Below are positions 16,696-25,885 of a stretch of DNA of 64,000 nucleotides, piece after piece (the stretch's first letter is position 1; every line of letters begins with the position of its first letter). The notes beneath the pieces are model-generated. The model made no database searches. It was not told where the DNA came from and saw only the letters and a program-made list of their open reading frames with translations. A program made the position numbers and the translations under genes. The DNA lies in the NCBI GenBank assembly GCA_965237855.1, contig CBDEGK010000003.1, forward strand, positions 434,001 to 498,000. The letters run 5' to 3'. This stretch comes from CBDEGK01 sp965237855. Lineage in GTDB: Bacteria; Pseudomonadota; Gammaproteobacteria; Pseudomonadales; Halieaceae.

Positions 16696-18693
16696 CTACA
16701 AAAGAATCTCTTCAACCGTGTCGACTACCGCGTCCACGGTGAACCCAAAATGCTTGAACAAATCTCCCGCTGGCGCTGATTCACCAAAGCTGGTCATGCC
16801 GACAACGCGACCATCCAGTCCAACAAACTTGTACCAATAATCAGCAATACTCGCTTCAACCGCAACGCGGGCCAGCACATCAGAGGGTAAAACGCTTTCC
16901 CGGTAGCCGGCGTCCTGCTCACAGAACAGCTCGGCGCAGGGCATAGACACCACCCGTACCTGTTTTCCCTTGCCCGCCAGTACCTCGGCGGCGTCCATCG
17001 CCAAGCCCACTTCAGAACCGGTGGCGATAAGTATCGCATCGAGATCGCCCTCACCATCGCGCAGCACGTAGGCGCCCCGGGCCACATTCGCCAATTGCGC
17101 GTCATCGCGCTGCTGATGAGGTAAGCCCTGGCGGGAGAAAATCAGGGCGCTGGGCCCATCGGTGCGTTCAATGGCCGCTTTCCAGCTAACCGCCGACTCC
17201 ACCGTATCGCAGGGACGCCAGGTTCTCATATTCGGCGTTGTACGCAGGTTCGCCAGTTGTTCCACCGGTTGGTGGGTTGGGCCGTCTTCACCCAGGCCAA
17301 TGGAATCATGGGTGTAGACAAAAATAGTGGGCTGGCTCATCAGGGCCGCCATGCGCACCGCGTTGCGCGCGTACTCCATGAACATCAGGAAGGTGGCGCC
17401 GTAGGATTTGAAACCGCCGTGCAAGGTAATGCCATTCATGATGGCGGACATGCCAAATTCGCGTACGCCGTAATTAATATAATTGCCATTCGCCTCTTCG
17501 GCGGTAATGGTCTTGCTACCCGACCATATGGTCAGGTTGGACCCGGCCAGGTCGGCGGAGCCACCGATGATTTCCGGCAGGAGAGGGCCGTATGCGTTCA
17601 AACAGTTCTGCGAGGCTTTGCGGCTGGCCACGCTAGCTGCCTCGTCCTGGCACTGACGGATATAGGCGTCTGCCTGTTCACTGAAATCAGCGGGCAGCTC
17701 CCCCGCCAGCCGGCGTCGTAATTCTGCCGCTTGTGCCGGATAGGCTTCAGCATAAGCCGTCATGCGGCTGTCCCAGTCCAGCTCGCTGGCCGCGCCTTTG
17801 TCGCCGGCGTTCCAGCCCGCGTATAGCTCTGCGGGTATTTCGAAAGGCGCGTGAGCCCAGCCGATGGTCTCGCGCACCACAGCCACTTCATCCTCGCCCA
17901 GAGCGGCGCCGTGCACAGAGTGGGTACCCTGCTTGTTGGGAGAACCTTTGCCAATGATCGTTTTGCAGCAAATCATGGTCGGCTTTTCGCCCTCGCCCCG
18001 AGCCGCTTCGATTGCCGCAGTCACCGCCGCCGGATCGTGCCCATCGACGTCGGCAATGACTTGCCAGCCATAGGCTTCAAACCGCGCCGGCGTGTTGTCG
18101 GTAAACCAACCTTCCACTTCACCGTCGATGGAAATGCCGTTGTCGTCATAAAAGGCGATGAGTTTCCCCAATCCGAGAGTGCCTGCCAGGGAGCACACTT
18201 CGTGGGAGATACCCTCCATCAGGCAGCCATCGCCAAGAAAAACATAGGTGTGGTGGTCGACGACCTGGTGCCCCTCCTGGTTGTATTGGGCCGCGAGCAC
18301 TTTTTCCGCCAACGCCATACCAACCGCGTTACTGAGCCCCTGTCCCAGCGGACCGGTGGTGGTCTCAATACCCGGGGCGTAGCCGTATTCCGGGTGGCCA
18401 GGCGTTTTGCTGTGCAGCTGGCGGAAATTTTTCAGTTCTTCGATAGGCAGGTCGTAACCACTGAGGTGCAACAGCGAGTAAATCAGCATGGAGCCATGGC
18501 CATTGGACAGCACAAAGCGATCTCGATCCGGCCAATTGGGGTTGCTGGGGTTATGTTTCAGGTAGTCACTCCACAATACCTCGGCGATATCGGCCATGCC
18601 CATGGGGGCGCCCGGATGGCCGCTGTTGGCCTGCTGTACGGCGTCCATACTGAGGGCGCGGATGGCGTTGGCCAGTTCAATTCGGGAAGGCAT
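16696..18693 (-). CDS. tkt: Transketolase
   Basis: A thiamine-diphosphate enzyme of the non-oxidative pentose phosphate pathway, moving two-carbon units between sugar phosphates. The 665 residues match the family length. Marks are SGHPGAPMGMADIAEVLW, GTPGHPEYG-like KTPGHPEYGYAPGIETTTGPLGQGL, the ThDP motif beginning FLGDGCLMEG and ending near YDDNGIS, KTIIGKGSPNKQGT, and THDSIGLGEDGPTHQPVEQ. AGGAG precedes the ATG by nine bases. It is the first gene of the minus-strand carbon run and is divergent from sahR, with the palindromic operator about 105 bases upstream of its start. Confidence 0.96.
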   Translation of the reverse strand: MPSRIELANAIRALSMDAVQQANSGHPGAPMGMADIAEVLWSDYLKHNPSNPNWPDRDRFVLSNGHGSMLIYSLLHLSGYDLPIEELKNFRQLHSKTPGHPEYGYAPGIETTTGPLGQGLSNAVGMALAEKVLAAQYNQEGHQVVDHHTYVFLGDGCLMEGISHEVCSLAGTLGLGKLIAFYDDNGISIDGEVEGWFTDNTPARFEAYGWQVIADVDGHDPAAVTAAIEAARGEGEKPTMICCKTIIGKGSPNKQGTHSVHGAALGEDEVAVVRETIGWAHAPFEIPAELYAGWNAGDKGAASELDWDSRMTAYAEAYPAQAAELRRRLAGELPADFSEQADAYIRQCQDEAASVASRKASQNCLNAYGPLLPEIIGGSADLAGSNLTIWSGSKTITAEEANGNYINYGVREFGMSAIMNGITLHGGFKSYGATFLMFMEYARNAVRMAALMSQPTIFVYTHDSIGLGEDGPTHQPVEQLANLRTTPNMRTWRPCDTVESAVSWKAAIERTDGPSALIFSRQGLPHQQRDDAQLANVARGAYVLRDGEGDLDAILIATGSEVGLAMDAAEVLAGKGKQVRVVSMPCAELFCEQDAGYRESVLPSDVLARVAVEASIADYWYKFVGLDGRVVGMTSFGESAPAGDLFKHFGFTVDAVVDTVEEILL

Positions 18694-18798
18694 TCAAGCA
18701 AACTCCTGATGCTGTCAAAAAAGGCGCCTATTTTCGCGTAACAGACGGTCTACGGCAATCAAAACCCCTATATCCAGTGCAGTTAATCGCTCAAATAC

Positions 18799-18822
18799 CT
18801 ATATCAAAATATTTTGATATAG
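18799..18822. promoter_or_regulatory. Perfect 24-bp palindrome, probable SahR operator
   Basis: CTATATCAAAAT is followed directly by its exact complement ATTTTGATATAG, centred between 18810 and 18811. An extended -10 (TGATATAGT, 18815-18823) and a -35-like TTGATA (18814-18819, 17 bases before TAGACT at 18837) overlap it. It lies just upstream of the ArsR-type regulator gene, as expected for autorepression of the sahR-metK-ahcY-metF unit. It may also affect divergent tkt. Which start of transcription is used cannot be told by eye. Confidence 0.8.
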
Positions 18823-18850
18823 TTTGTCACTCCTGCTAGACTTGCCCGCC

Positions 18851-19849
18851 ATGCTTAGTACTGTCACCGCCAGCGACAGCGAAGCCGACAGCGCCGGTTT
18901 CAATGTTGAACAGCTAACTGCCCTCTGCAAAGCCAGCGGCGATACCCTGCGCCTACAGATTCTGCGGGTCCTGCGCCAGGATTCCTTTGGCGTGCTGGAA
19001 CTGTGTACGTTGTTCGATATACGCCAGCCTGCCCTCAGCCACCACCTCAAGGTACTGGCGGCAGCTGGGTTGATCACCAGCCGGCGTGAGGGCAACTCCA
19101 TTTACTACCGTCGCTCGGCCACCGGACAGCCTCTCACCCTCAGCCCTTTGCAGCAGAGCCTGTTTGATACCGTCGATCAGCTTGAATTGTCGCCGGATCT
19201 GCAGATTGGGCTGGCAGAGCTACAGCGCGGCCGGGTTCAGTCCTCGGAAGAGTTTTTCCGCCAGAACGCGGATAAGTTTCGCGAGCAACAAGACCTGATC
19301 GCCAGCTACGAGCAGTATGCGGAAACCGTGGCGGCAGTGTTGCGCGATGCCGGCCTCGAGCAAAACTCACTGGCGTTGGAGGTGGGCCCCGGAGACGGTC
19401 GCTTCTTGGCAGAGCTGGCGCCCCTGTTCGACCGCGTCATAGCGCTGGACAGTTCCGAGGAGATGCTGGCCAGCGCGGAGGCGCGGGCTGCCCGCGAGGC
19501 ACTGCGCAATATAGAGTTTGTACACGGTGACACGGCTCATCCGCGGCTCCGGGAATTCACCGCCGACTGCATTGTTGTCAACATGGTGCTGCATCACACC
19601 TCCTCCCCCGCTGACATCTTCAAAGACCTCGCCGGCTCCCTCGCGACCGGTGGTCGACTGCTGGTGACCGATTTGTGTGAACACGACCAGGCCTGGGCAC
19701 GGGAGGCTTGCGGCGATCTCTGGCTGGGCTTCGACCCGGAAGATTTACAGGCCTGGGCGCAGGCTGCCGGTCTCGCTGAAACAGCCAGTGTTTACCTGGC
19801 CCAACGCAACGGATTTCAAGTACAGGTGCGCCTGTTTGGCCACCAATGA
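18851..19849 (+). CDS. sahR: SahR-type ArsR family regulator with SAM-methyltransferase-like domain
   Basis: A fusion of an ArsR winged helix-turn-helix (about residues 15-95: GDTLRLQILRVL, FDIRQPALSHHLKVLAAAGLI, REGNSIYYR) and a class I methyltransferase-like domain (about 165-310: LALEVGPGDGRFLAEL, VIALDSSEEML, VVNMVLHHTSSPADIF, LLVTDLCEHD). This architecture matches SahR, a proteobacterial repressor described as sensing S-adenosylhomocysteine through the methylase-like domain and controlling SAM-cycle genes. metK, ahcY and metF follow directly on the same strand, which strongly supports this. The ATG at 18851 is preferred over a TTG at 18824, though neither has a clear ribosome-binding site. 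A true methyltransferase activity is possible but less likely. Confidence 0.85.
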   Translation: MLSTVTASDSEADSAGFNVEQLTALCKASGDTLRLQILRVLRQDSFGVLELCTLFDIRQPALSHHLKVLAAAGLITSRREGNSIYYRRSATGQPLTLSPLQQSLFDTVDQLELSPDLQIGLAELQRGRVQSSEEFFRQNADKFREQQDLIASYEQYAETVAAVLRDAGLEQNSLALEVGPGDGRFLAELAPLFDRVIALDSSEEMLASAEARAAREALRNIEFVHGDTAHPRLREFTADCIVVNMVLHHTSSPADIFKDLAGSLATGGRLLVTDLCEHDQAWAREACGDLWLGFDPEDLQAWAQAAGLAETASVYLAQRNGFQVQVRLFGHQ

Positions 19850-19876
19850 AAATTTACCTACAGGAATGAATCAATC

Positions 19877-21031
19877 ATGAGTGAATACGCTATTTTTACC
19901 TCGGAGTCGGTTTCCGAGGGTCACCCTGACAAAATGGCCGACCAGATATCGGATGCCATACTCGACGCTATCCTGAAAGACGATAAGAACTGTCGGGTCG
20001 CGGTTGAAACCATGGTCAAGACCGGCATGGTGGTTATCGCCGGTGAGGTTACCACCGATACCTATGTCGACCTGGAAGAGGTCGTGCGTGACGTCATTCT
20101 GGATATCGGCTACAACAGCTCTAAAGTGGGCTTTGATGGCGCCTCCTGTGCCGTATTGAACGCCATCGGCAAGCAATCGCCAGATATCGCCATGGGCGTC
20201 GATGAAGGGGCAGACAAGGAACAAGGTGCCGGTGACCAGGGCCTGATGTTTGGCTACGCCACCAATGAAACCCAGGTGCTGATGCCCGCACCCATCTACT
20301 ATGCACACCGCCTGGTAGAGCGCCAGGCCCAGCTGCGCAAAGAAGGGGTGTTGCCCTGGTTGCGCCCGGACGCCAAGAGCCAGGTGACTCTTCGTTATGC
20401 GGAAGGCAAGCCAGTTGCTATCGACGCTGTCGTCCTCTCCACCCAACACGACGAAGACATCAGCCAGGCGGATATTCGCGAGGCGGTGATGGAAAACATC
20501 ATCAAACACGTCTTGCCCGAAGAGTGGATGCACGCCGATACCCAGTACCACATCAATCCCACAGGGCAGTTTATTATCGGCGGGCCGGTCGGTGACTGCG
20601 GCCTGACCGGGCGCAAGATTATTGTCGACACCTACGGCGGTATGGCCCGCCATGGCGGCGGCGCCTTCTCCGGCAAGGACCCCTCCAAGGTAGATCGCTC
20701 GGCCGCCTATGCCGGCCGCTACGTGGCCAAGAATATTGTCGCTGCCGGTTTGGCAGATCGCTGCGAGATCCAGGTGTCCTATGCCATAGGCGTGGCGGAG
20801 CCGACCTCGATTTCTGTCGACAGCCTCGGCACCGGCAAGATTGCCGATGACAAGATTGTCGATCTGATACACGAACACTTCGACCTGCGCCCGAAAGGGC
20901 TGATCGAGATGCTCGACCTGAAACGCCCAATTTACCGAAAGACTGCGGCCTACGGACACTTCGGCCGCGAAGACGCCGATTTCACCTGGGAAGCTACCGA
21001 TAAAGCAGAAGCGCTAAAAGCAGCGCTGTAA
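19877..21031 (+). CDS. metK: S-adenosylmethionine synthetase
   Basis: MetK makes S-adenosylmethionine from methionine and ATP. The 384 residues match the bacterial enzyme. Motifs include FTSESVSEGHPDKMADQISDA, GAGDQGLMFGYATNET (methionine/ATP region), TQYHINPTGQFIIGGPVGDCGLTGRKIIVD and the glycine-rich loop GGGAFSGKDPSKVDRSAAY. It starts 28 bases after sahR and 12 bases before ahcY, so the SAM-cycle genes are likely one transcript under the upstream palindromic operator. Confidence 0.97.
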   Translation: MSEYAIFTSESVSEGHPDKMADQISDAILDAILKDDKNCRVAVETMVKTGMVVIAGEVTTDTYVDLEEVVRDVILDIGYNSSKVGFDGASCAVLNAIGKQSPDIAMGVDEGADKEQGAGDQGLMFGYATNETQVLMPAPIYYAHRLVERQAQLRKEGVLPWLRPDAKSQVTLRYAEGKPVAIDAVVLSTQHDEDISQADIREAVMENIIKHVLPEEWMHADTQYHINPTGQFIIGGPVGDCGLTGRKIIVDTYGGMARHGGGAFSGKDPSKVDRSAAYAGRYVAKNIVAAGLADRCEIQVSYAIGVAEPTSISVDSLGTGKIADDKIVDLIHEHFDLRPKGLIEMLDLKRPIYRKTAAYGHFGREDADFTWEATDKAEALKAAL

Positions 21032-21043
21032 GAGGAACAAACT

Positions 21044-22426
21044 ATGAGCACAGTAGAGAAATTAGACGCAACCCCCGACTACAAAGTCGCCGATATCTCC
21101 CTGGCCCAGTGGGGCCGCCGGGAAATCCAGATCGCCGAATCAGAAATGCCGGCCCTGATGGCCATGCGCGACAAATATCGCGATTCCCAGCCCCTCCAGG
21201 GTGCCAATATCATTGGCTGTATTCACATGACCATTCAGACTGCCGTTCTGATTGAAACCTTGAAGGAACTGGGTGCTGACGTGCGCTGGTCCTCCTGCAA
21301 CATCTTCTCCACCCAGGATCACGCCGCTGCCGCCATCGCTGCCGCCGGCGTACCGGTGTATGCCTGGAAAGGTGAAACCGAGGAAGAGTATGAATGGTGC
21401 CTGGAGCAAACCATCCTCAAGGACGGTCAACCCTGGGACTGCAACATGGTGTTGGATGACGGTGGCGATCTGACCGGTATGCTGCACGATCGCTACCCAC
21501 AGATGCTGGAAAAAATCCACGGCATTACCGAGGAAACCACCACCGGCGTGCACCGTCTGCAGGAAATGTTGGACGCCGGCACCCTCAAGGTGCCGGCCAT
21601 CAACGTCAATGACTCGGTCACCAAGTCCAAGAATGACAACAAGTATGGCTGTCGCCACAGCCTTAACGATGCCATCAAGCGCGCCACCGACCACCTGCTT
21701 TCCGGCAAAAAGGCGCTGGTTATCGGCTACGGCGATGTTGGCAAAGGTTCCGCCCAGTCCCTGCGCCAGGAAGGCATGATTGTGAAGATTTCTGAGATCG
21801 ATCCGATTTGCGCCATGCAGGCCTGCATGGACGGCTTTGAGGTGGTATCACCCTACAACAATGGCGTTGTTGCCGACGGCGCAAATGCAACCCTGTTGCG
21901 TAATACCGACCTGGTGGTTACCACCACTGGCAACTACAACGTCTGTGACAGCCAGGTGCTGAAAGCCCTCAAAAGCGGCGCCGTGGTCTGCAACATCGGT
22001 CACTTTGATAACGAAATCGACACCGCCTTCATGCGTGAAAACTGGGACTGGGAAGAAGTGAAGCCGCAGGTGCACACGGTCTACCGCGATCGCGCCAGCA
22101 ATGACCACCTGATCCTGCTGTCAGAGGGTCGCCTGGTGAACCTGGGTAACGCCACCGGCCACCCCTCCCGCATCATGGACGGCTCTTTTTCCAACCAGGT
22201 GTTGGCGCAGGTCTACCTGTTCGAGCGCAAGTTCGCCGACCTGGAAGACAATATGAAGCCCGGCGCCCTGTGCCTGGAAGTCCTGCCCAAGCAGCTGGAC
22301 GAAGAGGTAGCGGCGCACATGGTAAACGGTTTCGGTGGTGTGTTGACCCGTCTCACCGACGAGCAGGCCGGCTACATCAATGTCAGCGTTGATGGCCCCT
22401 ACAAGCCTGACAGCTACAAGTACTAA
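21044..22426 (+). CDS. ahcY: Adenosylhomocysteinase
   Basis: AhcY hydrolyses S-adenosylhomocysteine to adenosine and homocysteine, removing the inhibitory product of methylation. The 460-residue protein has the NAD-binding motif VIGYGDVGKGSAQSLR, INVNDSVTKSKNDNKYGCRHSLNDAI around the active site, GCIHMTIQTAVLIETL near the start, and the C-terminal KPDSYKY. AGAGGAAC precedes the ATG. The 12-base gap from metK is too short to hold a SAH riboswitch, so control is probably transcriptional through SahR. Confidence 0.97.
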   Translation: MSTVEKLDATPDYKVADISLAQWGRREIQIAESEMPALMAMRDKYRDSQPLQGANIIGCIHMTIQTAVLIETLKELGADVRWSSCNIFSTQDHAAAAIAAAGVPVYAWKGETEEEYEWCLEQTILKDGQPWDCNMVLDDGGDLTGMLHDRYPQMLEKIHGITEETTTGVHRLQEMLDAGTLKVPAINVNDSVTKSKNDNKYGCRHSLNDAIKRATDHLLSGKKALVIGYGDVGKGSAQSLRQEGMIVKISEIDPICAMQACMDGFEVVSPYNNGVVADGANATLLRNTDLVVTTTGNYNVCDSQVLKALKSGAVVCNIGHFDNEIDTAFMRENWDWEEVKPQVHTVYRDRASNDHLILLSEGRLVNLGNATGHPSRIMDGSFSNQVLAQVYLFERKFADLEDNMKPGALCLEVLPKQLDEEVAAHMVNGFGGVLTRLTDEQAGYINVSVDGPYKPDSYKY

Positions 22427-22472
22427 GCCCTTGTCATATAAGTAGCTATAAAAAGTTAATGAAGAGAACTGA

Positions 22473-23309
22473 GTGAACAAGCCTCTGATCAGCTTTGAGT
22501 ATTTCCCGCCCAAGACCGAGGCCGGGCGGGACAAGCTGCTGCAAGAAACCACTCCGGCGCTGAATGCTCTGGGGCCTGAGTTTTTTTCCTGCACCTATGG
22601 GGCCGGGGGCTCCACCCGTGATAACACCTACGGCATAGTCTCGGCCGTTCACGGCCAGGGCATAGATATCGCACCTCACCTGAGTTTTGGCGGCGATGAG
22701 GAGGCGGTGATCGGAGAACTGCTGGACCGCTATGTCGACCTCGGTGTAAATCGCCTGGTTGCCCTGCGCGGAGATCGACCTTCCGGCATGGGTGGCGGTG
22801 GCCGGCTGGTGTACGCCAGCGAACTGATTGCTTATGCCAGGGAACGACACGGGGACCATTTCACCATTAACGTCGCCGCCTACCCGGAAATTCACCCGGA
22901 GGGGAAATGCTACGACAGTGATATCAGTTACCTCAAGACCAAGTTTGACGCTGGTGCCAATGCGGGTATCACCCAGTATTTTTACAACGTCGACGCTTAT
23001 TTCTACTTTATGGATCAGTGCTTGGCCGCGGGCATCGACAAGCCCATCTATGCCGGCATCATGCCCATCACCAACTACGAAAACCTGGCCCGCTTCTCCC
23101 GCAACTGCGGCGCGGAAATTCCGCGCTGGATTTGTCAACGAATGGAAGGCTATGGCGACGACATGGACAGCTTGCGTAAATTCGGTGTTGAAGTGGTTAC
23201 CCAGCTCTGCCAGACCCTGATCGACAACGGCTGTCCGGGCATTCACTTCTATACCATGAACCAGGTCGGGCCCACCCGCACCATTTACAACAATCTGGGC
23301 CTCCAATAA
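22473..23309 (+). CDS. metF: Methylenetetrahydrofolate reductase
   Basis: MetF reduces 5,10-methylene-THF to 5-methyl-THF, the methyl donor for methionine synthesis, using FAD. The 278 residues show ISFEYFPPKTEAGRDKL at the start, FFSCTYGAGGSTRDNT, LVALRGDRPSGMGG, INVAAYPEIHPEG, KTKFDAGANAGITQYFYN and GIMPITNY, all typical. The start is GTG at 22473 with GAAGAG upstream. It completes the SAM cycle apart from methionine synthase, which is not in the window. rsmE follows 11 bases on. Confidence 0.95.
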   Translation: MNKPLISFEYFPPKTEAGRDKLLQETTPALNALGPEFFSCTYGAGGSTRDNTYGIVSAVHGQGIDIAPHLSFGGDEEAVIGELLDRYVDLGVNRLVALRGDRPSGMGGGGRLVYASELIAYARERHGDHFTINVAAYPEIHPEGKCYDSDISYLKTKFDAGANAGITQYFYNVDAYFYFMDQCLAAGIDKPIYAGIMPITNYENLARFSRNCGAEIPRWICQRMEGYGDDMDSLRKFGVEVVTQLCQTLIDNGCPGIHFYTMNQVGPTRTIYNNLGLQ

Positions 23310-23320
23310 GCTGCGCCGCT

Positions 23321-24043
23321 ATGGTGCGTATTTATACCTCCCAATCCCTGGCGACAGGACAACCGCTGGAACTGGAGCCCGGCCCCAGTCGACACCTGGT
23401 CGGCGCGCTGCGCCTGCGAGCCGGTGATGAATTCACAGTATTTAACGGCGGCGGCGGCGAATATTCCGCTGTTATTACCGAAGCGGGGAAAAAATGTGTA
23501 CAGGCAACCCTGGTCGAGCATGTCGAGTGCGAACAGGAATCCCCGCTATCCATTCACCTGGGAATCGCCATTTCGCGCGGCGAGCGCATGGACTGGGTCA
23601 TCCAAAAAAGCACCGAACTGGGTGTCGCCGAAATTACCCCCCTGTTTACCGAGCGCACCGAGGTGAAATTAAAAGGTGAGCGCGCAGATAAAAAGCTCGC
23701 CCATTGGCAACAGGTGGCCATCAGCGCCTGCGAGCAATGTGGTCGCAATACACTGCCGCGGCTCAATCAACTGCAACAGCTTGAAAGTTGGTGTGGCGAG
23801 CCACTGCCCCAGCCACGCTTGGTATTACATCACCGCGGCAACAACGACTGGCAAACCGACAGCTTGCCAGCGGCTGTAACCCTGTTGATCGGGCCCGAAG
23901 GTGGGCTGTCGGAACAGGAGATTCAATTTGCACAGACCCGCAACTTCACCCCCCTGACCCTGGGGCCCCGCGTGCTGCGCACTGAAACCGCACCCCTGGC
24001 GGCTATTGCTATACTGCAGGCCCGCTGGGGAGACATGAACTAA
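23321..24043 (+). CDS. rsmE: 16S rRNA m3U1498 methyltransferase
   Basis: RsmE methylates N3 of U1498 in 16S rRNA and belongs to the SPOUT (knotted) methyltransferases. The 240-residue protein has an N-terminal PUA-like part with HLVGALRLRAGDEFTVFNGGG, then the SPOUT domain with LGIAISRGERMDWVIQKSTELGV, and the SAM-binding knot LLIGPEGGLSEQEI plus LGPRVLRTETAPLAAIAILQ at the end. It sits between metF and a PaaI thioesterase gene; as a SAM user it may be carried along in the SAM operon. Confidence 0.94.
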   Translation: MVRIYTSQSLATGQPLELEPGPSRHLVGALRLRAGDEFTVFNGGGGEYSAVITEAGKKCVQATLVEHVECEQESPLSIHLGIAISRGERMDWVIQKSTELGVAEITPLFTERTEVKLKGERADKKLAHWQQVAISACEQCGRNTLPRLNQLQQLESWCGEPLPQPRLVLHHRGNNDWQTDSLPAAVTLLIGPEGGLSEQEIQFAQTRNFTPLTLGPRVLRTETAPLAAIAILQARWGDMN

Positions 24044-24056
24044 TCAAGGAAACTGT

Positions 24057-24473
24057 ATGACCGCAATGGAAATCGTTCACCGACTCAATGAACACCGACC
24101 TCAATTTTTAACCATGTTGGGGGGTGAGGTGATCGGCGTCGATCCCGAAGCAAAATCCTGTACCCTGGCCTTTGATGTCAGCACTGACTTTTGCCACTCC
24201 GTCAACGTGGTGCAGGGTGGCTTTGTCACCTCGATGCTGGATGCGGCAATGAGCCATGCCGCTTTTACCTGCGCGGATGCTGTGATAAACGTCGCCACCC
24301 TGGAGATCAAGGTCAGCTTTCTTGAACCCGCGTTGGCCGGGAAGTTTCGAGCCGTTGGCCATATTCTCAAAGAGGGTCGCAGTACCGGTTTTATGAACGG
24401 CGAACTGTATGACGGCGAGGGCAAACTCATCGCCACGGCCACCACCACCGCTAAACTGGTCCGCCCGCGCTGA
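24057..24473 (+). CDS. PaaI-family hotdog thioesterase
   Basis: A 138-residue single hotdog-fold protein of the PaaI/YdiI acyl-CoA thioesterase group. Family marks are CHSVNVVQGGFVTSMLDAAMSHAA, where the conserved G-G and D sit in the catalytic helix, ATLEIKVSFLEPALAGKFRAVGHIL and GELYDGEGKLIATATTTAKLV. It should hydrolyse acyl- or aryl-CoA thioesters; the specific substrate is unknown. Its stop overlaps the next start as TGATG, so the FAD oxidoreductase gene is likely translated with it. Confidence 0.85.
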   Translation: MTAMEIVHRLNEHRPQFLTMLGGEVIGVDPEAKSCTLAFDVSTDFCHSVNVVQGGFVTSMLDAAMSHAAFTCADAVINVATLEIKVSFLEPALAGKFRAVGHILKEGRSTGFMNGELYDGEGKLIATATTTAKLVRPR

Positions 24474-25861
24474 TGGGCACACCCTCCCCACAATTGCTGG
24501 ACGCACTGAGCGAACTGCTCGGGGACGGCGGCGTGCTGGTGGGAGAAGATGTCAGCGGTCGCTCAGCGGGCATTTGGCGGGACGACACCATACAGGCCGC
24601 GGCCATCCTGCGGCCCAAAACCACACAGGAAGTGTCGGCGGTTCTGGCGTTGTGCCATCAGCGCAATCAAACGGTAGTGACCCATGGTGGCCTTACCGGC
24701 CTGGTCGAGGGCGCGATAGCGACGCCTTCGGACCTGGTGCTGTCGCTGGAGCGCATGAACACCATAGAGTCCATTGATAGCAATGGTCGCACCATGACCG
24801 CCCAGGCAGGCACTCCCCTGCAGCTGTTACATGAACATGCGGGAGAAGCCGGACTGCTATTTCCCCTGGACCTCGGCGCACGCGGCTCTTGTACGATTGG
24901 CGGCAACGTGGCCACCAATGCCGGCGGCAACCGGGTGTTGCGTTATGGCATGGTGAGGAACCAGGTACTTGGCCTGGAGGCCGTGCTCGCCGATGGCACC
25001 GTGATCTCCTCCATGAACAAGATGCTGAAGAACAATGCCGGCTATGACCTCAAACAACTCTTCATCGGCACCGAGGGTACCTTAGGGGTAGTTACCCGGG
25101 TGGTGGTGCGCCTGCAGCCGGCCCCAAGCTCACACCAGGCGGCCCTGGTAGCCTGTCGGGATTTCGACTCCGTGGTCAGCCTGCTGGGGCGGCTGGATGC
25201 AGAATTCGCGGGCACACTGTCGGCCTTCGAAGTGATGTGGGAAGGTTTTTACCAGATGGTCAGCTCTCCACGCTCTGGCAATAACCCGCCACTCGGGGAA
25301 TATCCGCTCTACGTGTTGTTGGACACGCTCGGCGCCGACCCTGAACAGGATAGGGAGCGCTTCGAACAAGTTCTCTCCGGTGTGCTGGACAGCGGGCTGA
25401 TCGTCGATGCGGTGATAGCGAAATCGCAACAGGAGATTGCCAATCTGTGGCGACTGCGCGACAGCGTGTCGGAAGTTTTTCAGTACGGCCCAGCCATGTT
25501 GTTCGACGTCAGCCTGCCCATCGCGGCAATGGACAACTACCAGCAACAGGTTATGGCACAGTGGCGAACAGATTTCCCCGACGGTCACTTTGTCGTTTTC
25601 GGTCACCTTGGCGATGGCAACCTGCACTTCGCCGCCAGCGTCGGGGAAGACAACGCAGCCAACCGGTTTAAAATTGAGAGCACGCTCTATGAGCCTCTGT
25701 CAGCCATCGGCGGATCGGTATCAGCGGAGCATGGTATCGGGCTGGAGAAAAAGTCCTGGTTGGCCAGCTGTCGCAGCGACACCGAGATCGCTATGATGAA
25801 AAAGCTGAAGCAGGCCTTTGACCCCAGCGGAATTCTCAACCCCGGCAAAATTTTTGACTGA
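24473..25861 (+). CDS. FAD-linked oxidoreductase, D-2-hydroxyacid dehydrogenase type (GlcD/D2HGDH-like)
   Basis: A 462-residue flavoprotein of the VAO family. The FAD-binding half carries RPKTTQEVSAVLALCHQRNQTVVTHGGLTGLVEGA and GARGSCTIGGNVATNAGGNRVLRYGMVRN; the C-terminal half carries FVVFGHLGDGNLHFAA with metal/substrate histidines, SVSAEHGIGLEKK and KQAFDPSGILNPGKIFD. This layout fits D-2-hydroxyglutarate or D-lactate dehydrogenases. Which hydroxyacid is oxidised cannot be told from the sequence alone. It overlaps the PaaI gene and is followed by nhaA after 24 bases. Confidence 0.86.
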   Translation: MGTPSPQLLDALSELLGDGGVLVGEDVSGRSAGIWRDDTIQAAAILRPKTTQEVSAVLALCHQRNQTVVTHGGLTGLVEGAIATPSDLVLSLERMNTIESIDSNGRTMTAQAGTPLQLLHEHAGEAGLLFPLDLGARGSCTIGGNVATNAGGNRVLRYGMVRNQVLGLEAVLADGTVISSMNKMLKNNAGYDLKQLFIGTEGTLGVVTRVVVRLQPAPSSHQAALVACRDFDSVVSLLGRLDAEFAGTLSAFEVMWEGFYQMVSSPRSGNNPPLGEYPLYVLLDTLGADPEQDRERFEQVLSGVLDSGLIVDAVIAKSQQEIANLWRLRDSVSEVFQYGPAMLFDVSLPIAAMDNYQQQVMAQWRTDFPDGHFVVFGHLGDGNLHFAASVGEDNAANRFKIESTLYEPLSAIGGSVSAEHGIGLEKKSWLASCRSDTEIAMMKKLKQAFDPSGILNPGKIFD

Positions 25862-25885
25862 ACCCCAATCGAGGTAGTCCACATC

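Noticed and set aside
17851..18741. 296-codon open frame opposite tkt
   Set aside because: Antisense to conserved transketolase sequence; no recognisable domain.
19871..20959. 362-codon open frame opposite metK
   Set aside because: It covers almost all of metK on the other strand; the translation is a codon-bias artefact with no family match I can see.
21031..21044. SAH riboswitch before ahcY
   Set aside because: The metK-ahcY gap is only 12 bases, too short for the element; the operator before sahR explains control better.
22446..23306. 286-codon open frame opposite metF
   Set aside because: Fully antisense to a clear metF gene and without protein motifs.
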